A DNA stretch of 64,000 nucleotides from Nocardioidaceae bacterium (GTDB taxonomy: Bacteria > Actinomycetota > Actinomycetes > Propionibacteriales > Nocardioidaceae): positions 1-64,000 of the forward strand of contig JAQSWV010000007.1 of assembly GCA_029266455.1 (NCBI GenBank), written 5' to 3'. The position numbers and the translations under genes are program-made. Of this stretch, positions 27,477 to 36,824 are shown piece after piece. Positions within the stretch are counted from its first letter, which is position 1; each line of letters begins with the position of its first letter. Below the pieces are notes generated by a model that had not been told where the DNA came from, made no database searches, and saw only the letters and a program-made list of their open reading frames with translations.

Positions 27477-27620
27477 ATGCTGACTGCCATGGTGCGCGCC
27501 GCGGAAGAGCTGCGAGAGCTTCCGATCGACCCCCTGTGGGTGGGCGTCATCACGCTGGGCGTGCTTCTCGCGATGATGTGGGCGCTGCTCGCCTTCGGCA
27601 GGGGACGCCCGCACACGTGA
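27477..27620 (+). CDS. Small single-pass membrane protein between proA and nadD
   Basis: A 47-residue open frame: ATG start, then [18 protein letters not shown] leading into one hydrophobic helix (about residues 20-41) and a short basic tail. Small membrane proteins of this form occur at this position in related actinobacteria, as I recall. A possible -10 (TTAGAT at 27463-27468) lies 8 bp before the ATG, so the mRNA may be nearly leaderless. Function unknown. Confidence 0.7.
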   Translation: MLTAMVRAAEELRELPIDPLWVGVITLGVLLAMMWALLAFGRGRPHT

Positions 27621-27636
27621 GCGGACGACCTCGACC

Positions 27637-28317
27637 GTGACCGATCCCGCTACGCCCGTCGTCGACGGAGACCGCGGTGCCGCCGCCCCGCGCAGCCGCC
27701 GGGTGGGCATCATGGGCGGCACGTTCGATCCCGTCCACCACGGACACCTGGTGGCCGCCAGCGAGGTGCAGGCCTGGTTCGGCCTCGACGAGGTGGTGTT
27801 CGTCCCTACCGGCCAGCCCTGGCAGAAGAGCGCTCAGCGTGTCTCACCGGGGGAGCACCGCTACCTGATGACCGTGATCGCCACCGCCTCCAACCCGCGG
27901 TTCTCGGTGAGCCGGGTCGACGTCGACAGGGGCGGGCCGACGTACACGATCGACACCCTGCGCGATCTGAGAGCGCGGCGGCCGGAGGACGAGTTCTTCT
28001 TCATCACCGGCGCCGACGCGCTGGCGCAGATCCTCACCTGGCGCGACCACGGTGAGATCTTCGAGCTGGCCTGCTTCGTCGGATGCACCCGCCCCGGCCA
28101 CCGGCTCGAGCCGGACGTCCTTGCCGGTCTGCCGGCCGACCGGCTGACACTGGTGGAGATCCCCGCACTGGCGATCAGCTCCACCGACTGCCGTGAGCGG
28201 GTGGAGCGCGGTGAACCGGTGTGGTATCTCGTGCCCGACGGCGTCGTGCAGTACATCGCCAAGCACGGGCTGTACCGGGAAGCCGTCGCCGACCTACCAC
28301 TTCGAGAGAGCACGTGA
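27637..28317 (+). CDS. nadD: Nicotinate-nucleotide adenylyltransferase
   Basis: Adenylates nicotinate mononucleotide in NAD synthesis. The nucleotidyltransferase motif [12 protein letters not shown] (about residues 27-38) and the C-terminal [15 protein letters not shown] (ISST motif) are clear. The 226 residues include about 20 extra N-terminal residues before the core. GTG start; the stop overlaps the rsfS GTG start by 4 bp. Confidence 0.95.
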   Translation: MTDPATPVVDGDRGAAAPRSRRVGIMGGTFDPVHHGHLVAASEVQAWFGLDEVVFVPTGQPWQKSAQRVSPGEHRYLMTVIATASNPRFSVSRVDVDRGGPTYTIDTLRDLRARRPEDEFFFITGADALAQILTWRDHGEIFELACFVGCTRPGHRLEPDVLAGLPADRLTLVEIPALAISSTDCRERVERGEPVWYLVPDGVVQYIAKHGLYREAVADLPLREST

Positions 28318-28706
28318 CCGCGACCGAGCAGGCGCTGGCGCTGACCGCAGCCGCGGCGGACGCCGCCGCCGACAAGCTGGCACGAGACCTGGTCGCGTAC
28401 GACGTCTCGGACCAGCTCGTCATCACCGACGTCTTCCTGATCTGCTCGGCAGCCAACGACCGTCAGGTTCGCGCCGTCGTCGACGCGGTCGAGGAGCGGC
28501 TGCTCACCATGGGCGTCAAGCCCGTGCGGCGGGAAGGCCAGCGCGAGGGCCGGTGGGTGCTGCTCGACTTCGTCGACATCGTGGTGCACGTCCTGCACGA
28601 GGAGGAACGGACGTACTACTCCCTGGAGCGGATCTGGCGGGACTGCCCGGTCGTGCCGGTGCCCGCCGAAGCGGCGGCCGGACCGTCCGGCGAGGCAGGT
28701 CGATGA
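28314..28706 (+). CDS. rsfS: Ribosome silencing factor RsfS
   Basis: RsfS binds ribosomal protein L14 and blocks subunit joining when nutrients are low. The 130 residues include [26 protein letters not shown] and the signature [20 protein letters not shown]. The start GTG 28314 overlaps the nadD stop (GTGA), and its stop overlaps the next ATG (ATGA), indicating translational coupling across three genes. Confidence 0.95.
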   Translation: MTATEQALALTAAAADAAADKLARDLVAYDVSDQLVITDVFLICSAANDRQVRAVVDAVEERLLTMGVKPVRREGQREGRWVLLDFVDIVVHVLHEEERTYYSLERIWRDCPVVPVPAEAAAGPSGEAGR

Positions 28707-29467
28707 CCCGGCGCCTGGTGCTCTGGCGGCACGGGCAGACCGCGTGGAACGCCCAGGGGCGGGCTCAGGGGCAGCACGACGTTCCGCTCGACGAGACCGG
28801 GGTCAGCCAGGCCCGGGCGGCGGCCACCCGGCTGGCGTCCCTGGAGCCGGCCGGGATCGTGTCGAGCGACCTGGCGCGGGCGGCCGACACCGCGGCGGAG
28901 CTGGCCAGGCTGACCGGCATCGAGGTGCAGTACGACCGTCGCCTGCGTGAGGTCCACTTCGGTGAGCGGGAGGGGCTCACCATGGAGGAGTCGCTGGCCC
29001 GGTTCCCCGACGTGACGCGTCGTTGGCTGCGGGCGGAGAATGTGCGCTTCCCCGGAGGAGAGACCTACCGTGAGACCGCGCAGCGCTTCGCTGCAGCACT
29101 GACCGATCTGGCCGCGCAGACGAACGACGGCGACACCGTCGTGGTCGCCGCGCACGGCGGCGCGATGCGGGTGGGTACCGGCGCCTTCCTCCGCTTCCCC
29201 CCGTCGCTCTGGCAGGCCTTCGGAGGCTTCGCCAACTGCAACTGGGCGGTGCTCGTCGAGGCTCGGCTCGGGTGGCGCATCGACGAGTGGAACGCCGGCT
29301 CGCTCCCTGAGCCGGTGATGGGTGACGACGAGCTCCGGCCGGCCGGGATCGCGGGCTCTGACGGCACCCGGGCCGGCGGCCGGGCCGGTACCGGGGACGC
29401 GCCCACGGCGGGCACGCACCGGCCGGCCGGCACGCCGGCTCGGTCAGCACTGCCTGAGCGAGGTTGA
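28703..29467 (+). CDS. Histidine phosphatase family protein
   Basis: A phosphoglycerate mutase-like phosphatase with the RHGQT motif (residues 9-13) bearing the phosphorylated histidine, SSDLARAADTA, and the second histidine in VVVAAHGGAMR. The 254 residues include a disordered Gly/Ala/Thr tail after residue 210. In mycobacteria the gene at this place (after the RsfS gene) is the glucosyl-3-phosphoglycerate phosphatase GpgP; the same role is plausible but not proven. ATG overlaps the rsfS stop. Confidence 0.85.
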   Translation: MTRRLVLWRHGQTAWNAQGRAQGQHDVPLDETGVSQARAAATRLASLEPAGIVSSDLARAADTAAELARLTGIEVQYDRRLREVHFGEREGLTMEESLARFPDVTRRWLRAENVRFPGGETYRETAQRFAAALTDLAAQTNDGDTVVVAAHGGAMRVGTGAFLRFPPSLWQAFGGFANCNWAVLVEARLGWRIDEWNAGSLPEPVMGDDELRPAGIAGSDGTRAGGRAGTGDAPTAGTHRPAGTPARSALPERG

Positions 29468-29488
29468 CCGGCGCGCGACGATGAGGTC

Positions 29489-29950
29489 ATGACGAGCATC
29501 GATGGGGCGATACGCCCGGCACAGCCTGCCGACCTGTCCGAGCTGGTGCCGCTGATGGAGGCCTACTGCGGCTTCTACGACACCGCCCCAGGTGCCGCGG
29601 CCCTCACCGTGCTCGCCCAGTCGCTGCTGGCGGAGCCCGAGTGCGAGGGCATGCAGATGCTTGCCCGCGACCGGCACGGACGGGCGGTCGGTTTCGCGAC
29701 CATGTACTGGTCCTGGGACACCACCGAGGCCGTGCGCATCGCGATCATGCACGACCTGTACGTCGACCCGGAGGTCCGCGGCACCGGGGTCGGCAGGGCG
29801 CTGATCGAAGCGTGCGGGGCCGAGGCGGCCCGACGCGGCAAGGGCAGGCTCGACTGGCAGACGGCACCCGGCAACGTGCGCGCCCAACGGCTGTACGACG
29901 CGGTGACCGCCGACCGCTCGACGTGGGTCTGCTACGGCCTGGCGCTGTGA
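29489..29950 (+). CDS. GNAT family N-acetyltransferase
   Basis: A 153-residue acetyltransferase using acetyl-CoA. The acetyl-CoA pyrophosphate loop VRGTGVGRALIEACGAEAAR (motif A) and the C-terminal DWQTAPGNVRAQRLYDAV (motif B) are clear. Substrate unknown. ATG start; last gene before tRNA-Ala. Confidence 0.9.
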   Translation: MTSIDGAIRPAQPADLSELVPLMEAYCGFYDTAPGAAALTVLAQSLLAEPECEGMQMLARDRHGRAVGFATMYWSWDTTEAVRIAIMHDLYVDPEVRGTGVGRALIEACGAEAARRGKGRLDWQTAPGNVRAQRLYDAVTADRSTWVCYGLAL

Positions 29951-30058
29951 CCAGGGCCCGTCCGTGCAGCCCAGCCGCGTTTCGGCCAGCGTACGGCGGC
30001 GGCTATGCTGTGCCCGCTCGTGTTCTTCCCCGTGGGGATGTGCTGTACGAGCCGACCC

Positions 30059-30131
30059 GGGGCTGTGGCGCAGCTGGTAGCGCACCTCCATGGCATGGAG
30101 GGGGTCAGGGGTTCGAGTCCCCTCAGCTCCA
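30059..30131 (+). tRNA. tRNA-Ala (anticodon GGC)
   Basis: All four arms can be folded by eye: acceptor GGGGCTG (30059-30065) with CAGCTCC (30124-30130), D stem GCGC/GCGC, anticodon stem CCTCC/GGAGG around a seven-base loop with GGC at 30092-30094, and T stem AGGGG/CCCCT with TTCGAGT. Discriminator base is A and the CCA tail is not encoded, the actinobacterial norm. The next locus is a transposase relic and an arabinose operon, so this tRNA may have been an insertion landmark. Confidence 0.95.
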
Positions 30132-30204
30132 CTTTGAGGTGTCGCGATACATCCCCGTGTTGTGTGATGTCCGTGCGTCGAGTGTCCGGTGCATCAGGCC
30201 GCGG

Positions 30205-30325
30205 TTTGGCCCGTGCACGGGCGATGCCGATGTGGTGGAGTCGGCTGTTGTGGCCGCAGGGTGAGCTTGCCGTCGGTGTCGACACGGTCCTCGCGGACTC
30301 GGATGTGCTCGTCGACATCGCGCGA
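30205..30325 (-). pseudogene. IS481-type transposase, C-terminal remnant with frameshift
   Basis: Reading the minus strand, one frame gives VDEHIRVREDRVDTDGKLTLR, followed after a single-base shift by HNSRLHHIGIARARA. Joined, they match the C-terminal signature of IS481-family transposases (HxRVRxDxVDxxGKVTLRHNSRLHHIG), here recalled from memory. The shift lies near 30257, where one surplus base separates CTG CG from CAC AAC. No full catalytic DDE domain or terminal repeats are found, so only a dead fragment remains between the tRNA and araA. Confidence 0.6.
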
Positions 30326-30404
30326 TCAAGAGGAGCACCCAGGTAGCGCTCCGTTGCAGAGATGCGACGGTGAGTCGAGGGCCATGCAGCTCTAGCCGTC
30401 TGCG

Positions 30405-31913
30405 CTAGAACCCTTGGGCGAGCCGGTAGTAAGCCTGATTCCAGCGGAGTTCTTGGATGAAGCGCCGCATCTGCGTTTCCTGGTCGATGAGCAGCAATTC
30501 GGTGTTGGTCATGTCGGCTAGATCCCACAGATGTTCAGCATGCAAAGCAGTCGACAAGACCGTGTGGTGAGGACCTCCGGCCGTCAGCCACGCCTCACTG
30601 GAGGTGCGGAGGTTCGGTGCGGGGCGCCACACGGCTCGGGCCACCGGCAGGTTGGGCAGTGGCTCATCGGGCGGAACCACCTGCGCCTCATTAGCCACGA
30701 AGCGGAACCGCTCGCCGAGGTCGATTATGCCGAGTATCACCGCTGGGCCGGGTGCTGCGTCGAACACCAAACGGACGGGATCCTCGCGATTGCCGATCGC
30801 CAGCGGGTGGATTTCCAAGGAAGGTCGCCCGCCCGCAATCGTCGGACAGACCTCCAGCATGTGCGCCCCGAGGATTTTCTCCTCGCCGGGCACCAGGTGA
30901 TACGTGTAATCCTCCATGAACGAGGTGCCGCCGGGCAATCCGTCCGCCATTGCCTTCAGCGTTCGCAACATGACCGACGTCTTCCAGTCCCCCTCGCCGC
31001 CGAAGCCGTACCCGTCCGCCATCAGGCGCTGAACAGCCAGGCCGGGCAGCTGCCGTAGGCCGCCGAGGTCCTCGAAGTTCGACGTGAAGGCGGTGAAGTC
31101 TCCAGCCTCGAGGAAGGCCCGTAGACCGGCCTCGATCCGAGCGCCGTAGCGCAGGGACTCGTGCCGGTCACCGCCCGCGCGCAGTTCCGGCGCGACGTCG
31201 TAGAGGTCTTGGTACTCCTCGACCAGCCCTTTCACGTGCGCTTCGGGCGCCGAGTCCACGGCATCCACGAGGTCGTTGACCCCGAATGTGTTCACTGAGA
31301 CGCCGAAATGCAGTTCGGCGTCCACCTTGTCGCCCTCGGTATCCGCAACGTTGCGCATGTTGTCGCCGAATCGAGCCAGCCGCATCTTTCGCATTGCGTG
31401 CAATCCTGCGGCCGCTCGGGCCCATGTACCCACTCGTTCGGCCACTGTCGGGTCGCTGACGTGGCCCGCTACTGTCTTTCGCGGGACACCGACTCGGGTC
31501 TGGATGTAGCCGAACTCTCGGTCACCATGGGCGGCCTGATTCAGGTTCATGTAATCCATGTCGAGCCGCGCCCAAGGCAGGTGCAAATCGGCCTGGGTGT
31601 GCAGATGCAGCAGGGGTCGACGCAAGGCATCGAGCCCAGAGATCCACATCTTGGCCGGAGAGAACGTGTGCATCCAGGCGATCACCCCGATGCAGGCCTC
31701 ATCCGCATTGGCCTCTTGGAACATCTTTCGGATGGCGCCGGCGTCGGTGAGAACTGGCCGGTGAATGACGCGAGCCTTGACTTGTGATGCGTTGTCCAAG
31801 ATCCCGGCGATGTCGCGCGACTGTGCGTCCACTTGGCGCAGAACATCGGTGCCGTACAACTCTTGGCTGCCGGTCAGGAACCAGATCTCGTGCTCCTTGG
31901 ACGTGCCGTTCAC
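30405..31913 (-). CDS. araA: L-arabinose isomerase
   Basis: Converts L-arabinose to L-ribulose, the first step of arabinose catabolism. The 502 residues match the family throughout, from [20 protein letters not shown] to [15 protein letters not shown]; the catalytic and metal-binding region includes [17 protein letters not shown] and [28 protein letters not shown] start overlaps the araD stop by one base (TAGTG). A hand count of the first 85 codons gives about 80 percent GC3, against about 95 percent in a sample of the leuS core, hinting at foreign origin. Confidence 0.97.
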   Translation of the reverse strand: MNGTSKEHEIWFLTGSQELYGTDVLRQVDAQSRDIAGILDNASQVKARVIHRPVLTDAGAIRKMFQEANADEACIGVIAWMHTFSPAKMWISGLDALRRPLLHLHTQADLHLPWARLDMDYMNLNQAAHGDREFGYIQTRVGVPRKTVAGHVSDPTVAERVGTWARAAAGLHAMRKMRLARFGDNMRNVADTEGDKVDAELHFGVSVNTFGVNDLVDAVDSAPEAHVKGLVEEYQDLYDVAPELRAGGDRHESLRYGARIEAGLRAFLEAGDFTAFTSNFEDLGGLRQLPGLAVQRLMADGYGFGGEGDWKTSVMLRTLKAMADGLPGGTSFMEDYTYHLVPGEEKILGAHMLEVCPTIAGGRPSLEIHPLAIGNREDPVRLVFDAAPGPAVILGIIDLGERFRFVANEAQVVPPDEPLPNLPVARAVWRPAPNLRTSSEAWLTAGGPHHTVLSTALHAEHLWDLADMTNTELLLIDQETQMRRFIQELRWNQAYYRLAQGF

Positions 31914-32611
31914 TATTGTGCCTCTCTGGACGTGGCACTGTCGCTACGGGGCCCGTAGACGGTCTGGTATCGCTCATACAATGCGTCCACGTCTTTTCGA
32001 TTCATGGGAATCGGCTCACCGATCTGTCGCGCGATGTGCACAGTACGCGCCACGTCCTCGAGCATGACGGCCGCCTTGACAGCGGACACTGCGTCTTTTC
32101 CGATCGTAAAAGGTCCATGGTTCTGCATGAGCACAGCCGGTGAATTGCTGGTGTCCAGCGTTTCCACGATGCCTCGACCGATTGAGTCATCCCCGATGAG
32201 AGCAAAGGGCCCCACCGGCACCTCCCCGCCGAACTCATCCGCGACCATCGTGAGGACACAAGGGATGGGCTCCCCACGCGCAGCCCATGCCGTGGCGTAT
32301 GTGGAGTGTGTGTGCACGACACCGCCTACCTGCGGCATGTGTCGATACACGTAGGCGTGCGCCGCCGTGTCCGAAGAGGGCGCATGGGCGCCCTCGACGA
32401 GGTTGCCTTCGAGGTCGGTGACGACCATGTGCTGAGCGCTGAGTTCTGCGTACGAGACACCTGAAGGCTTGATCACCATCAAGTCCTGCCCGGGAACACG
32501 CGCCGACACGTTGCCGGCGGTCCAGACGACCAATCCGTACCGGGTCAGCTCGCCATGCAACGCCGCCACATGTTCGCGCAACTGCTCGACAGTGTCGCCA
32601 TTGACGCTCAT
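31913..32611 (-). CDS. araD: L-ribulose-5-phosphate 4-epimerase
   Basis: Epimerises L-ribulose 5-phosphate to D-xylulose 5-phosphate, feeding the pentose phosphate pathway. The 232-residue class II aldolase-fold enzyme shows [18 protein letters not shown], the zinc histidines in [15 protein letters not shown] and a third in the [10 protein letters not shown] block. ATG start overlaps the araB stop by 4 bp (ATGA). Order araB-araD-araA on one transcript. Confidence 0.97.
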   Translation of the reverse strand: MSVNGDTVEQLREHVAALHGELTRYGLVVWTAGNVSARVPGQDLMVIKPSGVSYAELSAQHMVVTDLEGNLVEGAHAPSSDTAAHAYVYRHMPQVGGVVHTHSTYATAWAARGEPIPCVLTMVADEFGGEVPVGPFALIGDDSIGRGIVETLDTSNSPAVLMQNHGPFTIGKDAVSAVKAAVMLEDVARTVHIARQIGEPIPMNRKDVDALYERYQTVYGPRSDSATSREAQ

Positions 32612-34353
32612 TGAGATGCCTCCACGTGATTCACCACGGTGTCGTCGTGCGCGGCGTCCGCGTCATGCCTGCCCTGCATTGCCTCCCGGCGTCGTTGCTT
32701 TAGCCGGTGCATGACCTTGTTCGCACCCCGGCCGAAGTAGTCGTGGAGGGTGGAATACTCGGCATAGAGCTCTTCGTAAGCCGCGACGTTCGCCGGTATC
32801 GGTTGGTATACCGCCTTGTTCGCGCGCCCCATCGCTTCGGACGCCGCGTGGACGTCAGGGTAGGCCCCGGCCGCGACGGACGCATGGATGGCAGACCCAA
32901 CTGCTGGCCCCTGCGACGACCCGATCGTGGACAGCGGCAGGTTCGTTACGTCCGCGTAGATCTGGATCAGCAAGGGGTTCCGCAGCAGTCCACCTGCGAT
33001 GATCAGCTCAGTCACCGGAACGTTGGATGCGTTGAACGCCTCGATGATCGTCCTGGTGCCGAACGCAGTGGCCTCCAGCAGTGCCCGGTAGATGTCTTCG
33101 GGCGTTGTGGCCAAGGTCTGGCCGAGGATGAGACCGGACAACTCGTGGTCGACGAGCACTGACCGGTTGCCACTGTGCCAGTCCAGCGCGACCAGACCAT
33201 GTTGGCCGACTGACTGCGTGCTGGCCTTGTCGGTGAGAAGTGCGTGGACGGAGACCCCTTGCTCGGCCGCCTCCCGGTGATACTGCGGCGGCACGCAAGA
33301 GGTCACGAACCAGTTGAAGATGTCGCCGACACCGCTTTGTCCGGCCTCGTATCCCCACAGACCCCGGACGATGCCGCCCTCCACCACGCCACACATGCCC
33401 GGCACTTCCTGCAGCACCTGGCTGTTCATCACATGGCAGGTCGACGTACCCATGATGGCGACCATCTGCCCCGGCTGGACTGCCTGTGCAGCAGGCGCCG
33501 TGACGTGCGCATCCACGTTTCCGACGGCGACAGCGATCCCTTCCGGAAGGCCCGTCCAGTCGGCGGCCTGTGCCGTCAGGGTGCCGGCGCGGTCACCGAG
33601 TTGCCCGATCGCACGTTCCAGTTTGGCCTCGACGAAGTCGGCGAACCCCGGGTTGAGAGCGGCCAGGAAGTCCCGCGATGGATACGCCCCGTCTTGGAAG
33701 ATTCCTTTGTATCCAGCGGTGCAAGCGTTGCGGATGTAGGTTCCGCACAGTTGCCAGACGATCCAGTCAGCTGCCTCCACGAAGTGATCCATCGCGGCGT
33801 AGACATCGGGCGCCTCCTCTAGAATCTCCAGCCCCTTGGCGAACTCCCATTCGGGCGAGATGACTCCCCCGTAGCGGGACAACCACGGTTCTTCGCGATC
33901 GCGCGCGAGGGTGTTGATCCGGTCGGCATGGGGCTGCGCCGCGTGGTGCCGCCACAGTTTGACGTAGGCGTGCGGGTTGTTCGCGAACTCGTCCAACTCG
34001 CAGAGGGGGGTGCCGTCGTCCTTCGTGGGGACCATCGTGCACGCAGTGAAATCGGTGGCGATACCGATGACGTGCGAGGGGGAAACACCGGAGGCGCGGA
34101 CGGCTTCCGGGACCGCGTGGCGCAGCACCTGGACGTAGTCAGACGGCACCTGCAGGGCCCACTCGGGTGGAAGCTGCTCCCCCGAAGCAGGCAGTGCTTG
34201 ATCGACCACCGCGTGCGGATACTCGTAGGTGGCGCCAGCGAGTTCCGCCCCATCGGACACGCGCACGACGACCGCCCGCCCGGACAGCGTCCCGAAGTCC
34301 ACACCCACCACAACGTCGAAGGTGGCAGCGTCGCTCGCCTCGCCAAGACGCAT
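32608..34353 (-). CDS. araB: Ribulokinase
   Basis: Phosphorylates L-ribulose with ATP. The 581-residue FGGY kinase has the N-terminal phosphate loop GVDFGTLSGRAVVV, the IMGTSTCHVM and GLWGYEAGQSGVGD blocks and the C-terminal nucleotide site IIAGGLLRNPLLIQI. The ATG at 34353 is preferred over an upstream TTG because aggggcgggacgg just before it supplies a ribosome-binding tract. First gene of araBDA. No arabinose regulator or ABC transporter is next to it. Confidence 0.97.
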   Translation of the reverse strand: MRLGEASDAATFDVVVGVDFGTLSGRAVVVRVSDGAELAGATYEYPHAVVDQALPASGEQLPPEWALQVPSDYVQVLRHAVPEAVRASGVSPSHVIGIATDFTACTMVPTKDDGTPLCELDEFANNPHAYVKLWRHHAAQPHADRINTLARDREEPWLSRYGGVISPEWEFAKGLEILEEAPDVYAAMDHFVEAADWIVWQLCGTYIRNACTAGYKGIFQDGAYPSRDFLAALNPGFADFVEAKLERAIGQLGDRAGTLTAQAADWTGLPEGIAVAVGNVDAHVTAPAAQAVQPGQMVAIMGTSTCHVMNSQVLQEVPGMCGVVEGGIVRGLWGYEAGQSGVGDIFNWFVTSCVPPQYHREAAEQGVSVHALLTDKASTQSVGQHGLVALDWHSGNRSVLVDHELSGLILGQTLATTPEDIYRALLEATAFGTRTIIEAFNASNVPVTELIIAGGLLRNPLLIQIYADVTNLPLSTIGSSQGPAVGSAIHASVAAGAYPDVHAASEAMGRANKAVYQPIPANVAAYEELYAEYSTLHDYFGRGANKVMHRLKQRRREAMQGRHDADAAHDDTVVNHVEASQ

Positions 34354-34386
34354 CCGTCCCGCCCCTCTCCTCAAGTGGACGCGAAC

Positions 34387-34427
34387 GTTACCGCCAACGT
34401 CATCCGGGCTCTAATCCACTGCAGTGG
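34387..34427 (-). promoter_or_regulatory. Candidate operators upstream of araBDA
   Basis: Two palindromic sites lie 34-74 bp before the araB start. GTTACCGCCAAC (34387-34398) has matching GTT/AAC ends and a CG centre, as in LacI/GalR-type sites. CCACTGCAGTGG (34416-34427) is a perfect 12-bp palindrome. On the minus strand ATTAGA lies between them and could be a -10. The regulator is not in the window. Confidence 0.4.
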
Positions 34428-34535
34428 CATAGTCGGCCTGCGGATCGCCCATCCGACGCGGTGGCGGTCGCGGCGGGTGGGCACGGTGGGATTGTCTGCG
34501 TGGGGCGGCAAGAAACCGGAGCAGCGTGATGCGGC

Positions 34536-35792
34536 TCAGCCGCGGATGGTGAGCACGATCAGCAGCACGTTGAGCGCGATGATCACCACGGCGACGGCAG
34601 TGGCCACCGCCGTGGTCGAGCGGTAGTTGACCAGGGCTCCCATCACATCGCGCCGACGCGTGAGCAGTACCAGGGGCACCAGCGCGAACGGGATGCCGAA
34701 AGACAGCACCACCTGTGACAGCACCAGGGCCCGGGTGGGGTCCACCCCGACCGCGAGCACGATCAGCGCCGGCAGCAACGTGACCAGCCGACGCACCAGG
34801 AGCGGGATCCGCCGCTGCAAGAACCCCTGCATGACCACCTGGCCGGAGTACGTTCCGACGCTCGATGCCGCGAATCCCGACGCGAGCAGCGCGAGCGCGA
34901 AGAACAACGCCGCTACCGGGCCGAGGGTGGCGTCGAGGCCAGCATGCGCCCCCTCGATCGTGTCGACCGTCTCCCCGCCGCGGAGCACCTGAGCCGCGAT
35001 GACCAGCATGGCCAGGTTGACCAGGCCGGCGAGCGTCATCGCGACCACGACGTCCACCCGCTGGCTGCGCAGCACGGCCAGCCGCTGGGCGTCTGTGTCC
35101 CGGACGTAGCGGCCCTGGGTGAGGGCGCCATGCAGGTACACGACATGGGGCATGACCGTGGCCCCCAGCATCCCGGTTGCGAGCAGCACGCTGTCGGTGC
35201 CGTCGAACCGCGGCACGCTCCCGGCGGCGAACGCCCCGGGATCGATCCCGCCACCGACGAGGCTGTAGCAGAAGCCCAGCAGGATGACGGCGAGCAGGCC
35301 CGTGATGACGGTCTCGAACGGGCGGTGTCCGCGCGTGGGCAGTGCGAGCAGGGCGAAGGCGACGAGCGCGGTGATGACGCCACCGGCCAGCAGCGGGAGG
35401 CCGAACAGCAGCTGCAGCGCCAGGGCACCACCGAGCACCTCGGCCAGGTCGGTGGCGATGGCCACGACCTCGGCCTGTGCCCACAGCCCGCGACTGACGC
35501 GCCGGGAGAAATGGGCACGGCACAGCTCAGGCAGGTTCAGGCCGGTCGCGATCGACGCTTTGGCCGAGAGGTACTGGATGAGCATCGCCATCGCGTTGCT
35601 CACCAGCAACACCCAGACGAGCAGGTAGCCGTACGTCGAGCCGGCGGTGATGTTGGTGGCGAAGTTGCCGGGGTCGACGTAGGCGATCGCCGCGACGAAG
35701 GCGGGTCCCAGCAGGGGCAACGGGCCGCGGACCAGCGCCGAGGCGCGGGTCCGCCCGCGTGCGTCGCCGGTGCGGCTCGGTGCAGGACTCAC
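34536..35792 (-). CDS. mntH: Nramp family divalent metal transporter
   Basis: A proton-coupled importer of Mn(II) or related metals in the inner membrane. The 418 residues have about 11 helices. Family motifs: AYVDPGNFATNITAGS in helix 1 (DPGN metal site) and GATVMPHVVYLHGAL in helix 6 (MPH metal site), plus the SFGIPFALVPLV C-terminal helix. No metal-responsive operator was recognised upstream. Same strand as araBDA but separated by about 180 bp with its own features. Confidence 0.94.
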   Translation of the reverse strand: MSPAPSRTGDARGRTRASALVRGPLPLLGPAFVAAIAYVDPGNFATNITAGSTYGYLLVWVLLVSNAMAMLIQYLSAKASIATGLNLPELCRAHFSRRVSRGLWAQAEVVAIATDLAEVLGGALALQLLFGLPLLAGGVITALVAFALLALPTRGHRPFETVITGLLAVILLGFCYSLVGGGIDPGAFAAGSVPRFDGTDSVLLATGMLGATVMPHVVYLHGALTQGRYVRDTDAQRLAVLRSQRVDVVVAMTLAGLVNLAMLVIAAQVLRGGETVDTIEGAHAGLDATLGPVAALFFALALLASGFAASSVGTYSGQVVMQGFLQRRIPLLVRRLVTLLPALIVLAVGVDPTRALVLSQVVLSFGIPFALVPLVLLTRRRDVMGALVNYRSTTAVATAVAVVIIALNVLLIVLTIRG

Positions 35793-35849
35793 AGGCGAAG
35801 CATCCCTTGAGCGGTCTTGATCGGGGAAGCCGGATGGTCCATGGAGCCG

Positions 35850-35882
35850 AGGCTGCCCCGCCAGAAGGAGGCGGGGCAGCCT
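35850..35882. terminator. Strong stem-loop after the ferritin-like gene
   Basis: AGGCTGCCCCGCC and GGCGGGGCAGCCT form a perfect 13-bp stem with a 7-nt loop, 13 bp past the stop of the ferritin-like gene. There is no T tract on either side. It probably ends that minus-strand transcript before mntH. Confidence 0.6.
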
Positions 35883-35894
35883 GTCGGACCGGGG

Positions 35895-36824
35895 TCAGGC
35901 GCCGCTCCGGCCGCTGCTGGTGTTCACCTGGCCGTTGACGCCGTCGGGGAAGAAGCCGCCGCGCCTGGCACGGTCGGCCGTCAGGTAGACGACGTTCAGC
36001 ACCCGGCCCGGGCCGCGGCTGTAGGCGATGCCGTTCGCGTCGGCCGGGAGGATGTTGGCCCTGTTTCGGTTGCCTATGCCCTGATCCCGGTCAGCCATGC
36101 CGTCGAGCGAGTCGCGGGCGTCGGAGATCTTCCGAGCGGCCTCGTAGAACTTGCCCTCGTACAGGCTCGTGCGGATCGTGGCCGCGTGGTAGGCCTCGGC
36201 GGCGAGGATGCCCGCTGCGGCCTCCAGGTACGCCTTGTTGTTGATCAGTGGGGCTGCGGCCTTATAGGCCGTCACGCCGACGTCCTCGAAGATGTACGCG
36301 GCAAGCAGGAAGTTGTTCTCGTTCGCGTACGGGTCGAACGTCTGACTGGGGCCGATCAGCCCGGCCGCCTGAGCCGCCGCGGTGAAGCTCTCCTTGATGT
36401 TGATCTTCGGGCGGGAGACCTTGGCCGAGCCGAGCGCGGAACGCAGGAACTTGACGTGGGCGATCTCGTCCTGGGCGATCTCCAGCGCGTAGTTCTTGAT
36501 CACCCTGGACTCGAACGAGACCTGCCGGCCGCCGATGACGGGGCCACGGTCACCCCTTCCGGTGGTCAGCGCGGCGCTGAGCCCGCGGCCGAAGACCGCG
36601 TGCGAGTAGAACTCCGCCTCGAGGTACTCCAGGTTGAGGGCGAAGTTCAGGACTGCCGCGTCACTCGGCGCCGCCGAGGCGGCACTTCCCAGCAGTCCCG
36701 ATGCGGTTCCGGCGCCGACGACGCCGAGACCGGCGATTCCGGCTGTTCGCAGGAAGTTGCGGCGGTCAGCGTCGTTCTCGGCGCTCCGGTTGATCATGTC
36801 TACGACGGTTCGCTTTCCGAACAC
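35895..36824 (-). CDS. Tat-exported ferritin-like domain protein (PF13668 type)
   Basis: A 309-residue protein. The N-terminus DRRNFLRTAGIAGLGVVGAG followed by a hydrophobic stretch and ASA is a twin-arginine signal. The mature part resembles the Ferritin_2/desiccation-related family: NLEYLEAEFYSHAVFG and EIAQDEIAHVKFLR supply Glu/His pairs that could bind a di-iron site, and ILAAEAYHAATIRT supplies a second pair. Role probably extracellular stress protection, but uncharacterised. GTG start with GAGGAGG a few bases upstream. The first about 15 residues before the signal are unusual in length but tolerable. Confidence 0.85.
   Translation of the reverse strand: MFGKRTVVDMINRSAENDADRRNFLRTAGIAGLGVVGAGTASGLLGSAASAAPSDAAVLNFALNLEYLEAEFYSHAVFGRGLSAALTTGRGDRGPVIGGRQVSFESRVIKNYALEIAQDEIAHVKFLRSALGSAKVSRPKINIKESFTAAAQAAGLIGPSQTFDPYANENNFLLAAYIFEDVGVTAYKAAAPLINNKAYLEAAAGILAAEAYHAATIRTSLYEGKFYEAARKISDARDSLDGMADRDQGIGNRNRANILPADANGIAYSRGPGRVLNVVYLTADRARRGGFFPDGVNGQVNTSSGRSGA

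Noticed and set aside
32608-34374. The araB start at TTG 34374
   Set aside because: The ATG at 34353 has a purine-rich ribosome-binding tract just before it and gives a normal N-terminus.
30059-34500. tRNA-Ala as an attachment site of an integrative element
   Set aside because: No integrase gene and no second copy of the tRNA 3' end were found in the window; only an IS481-type relic supports mobility.
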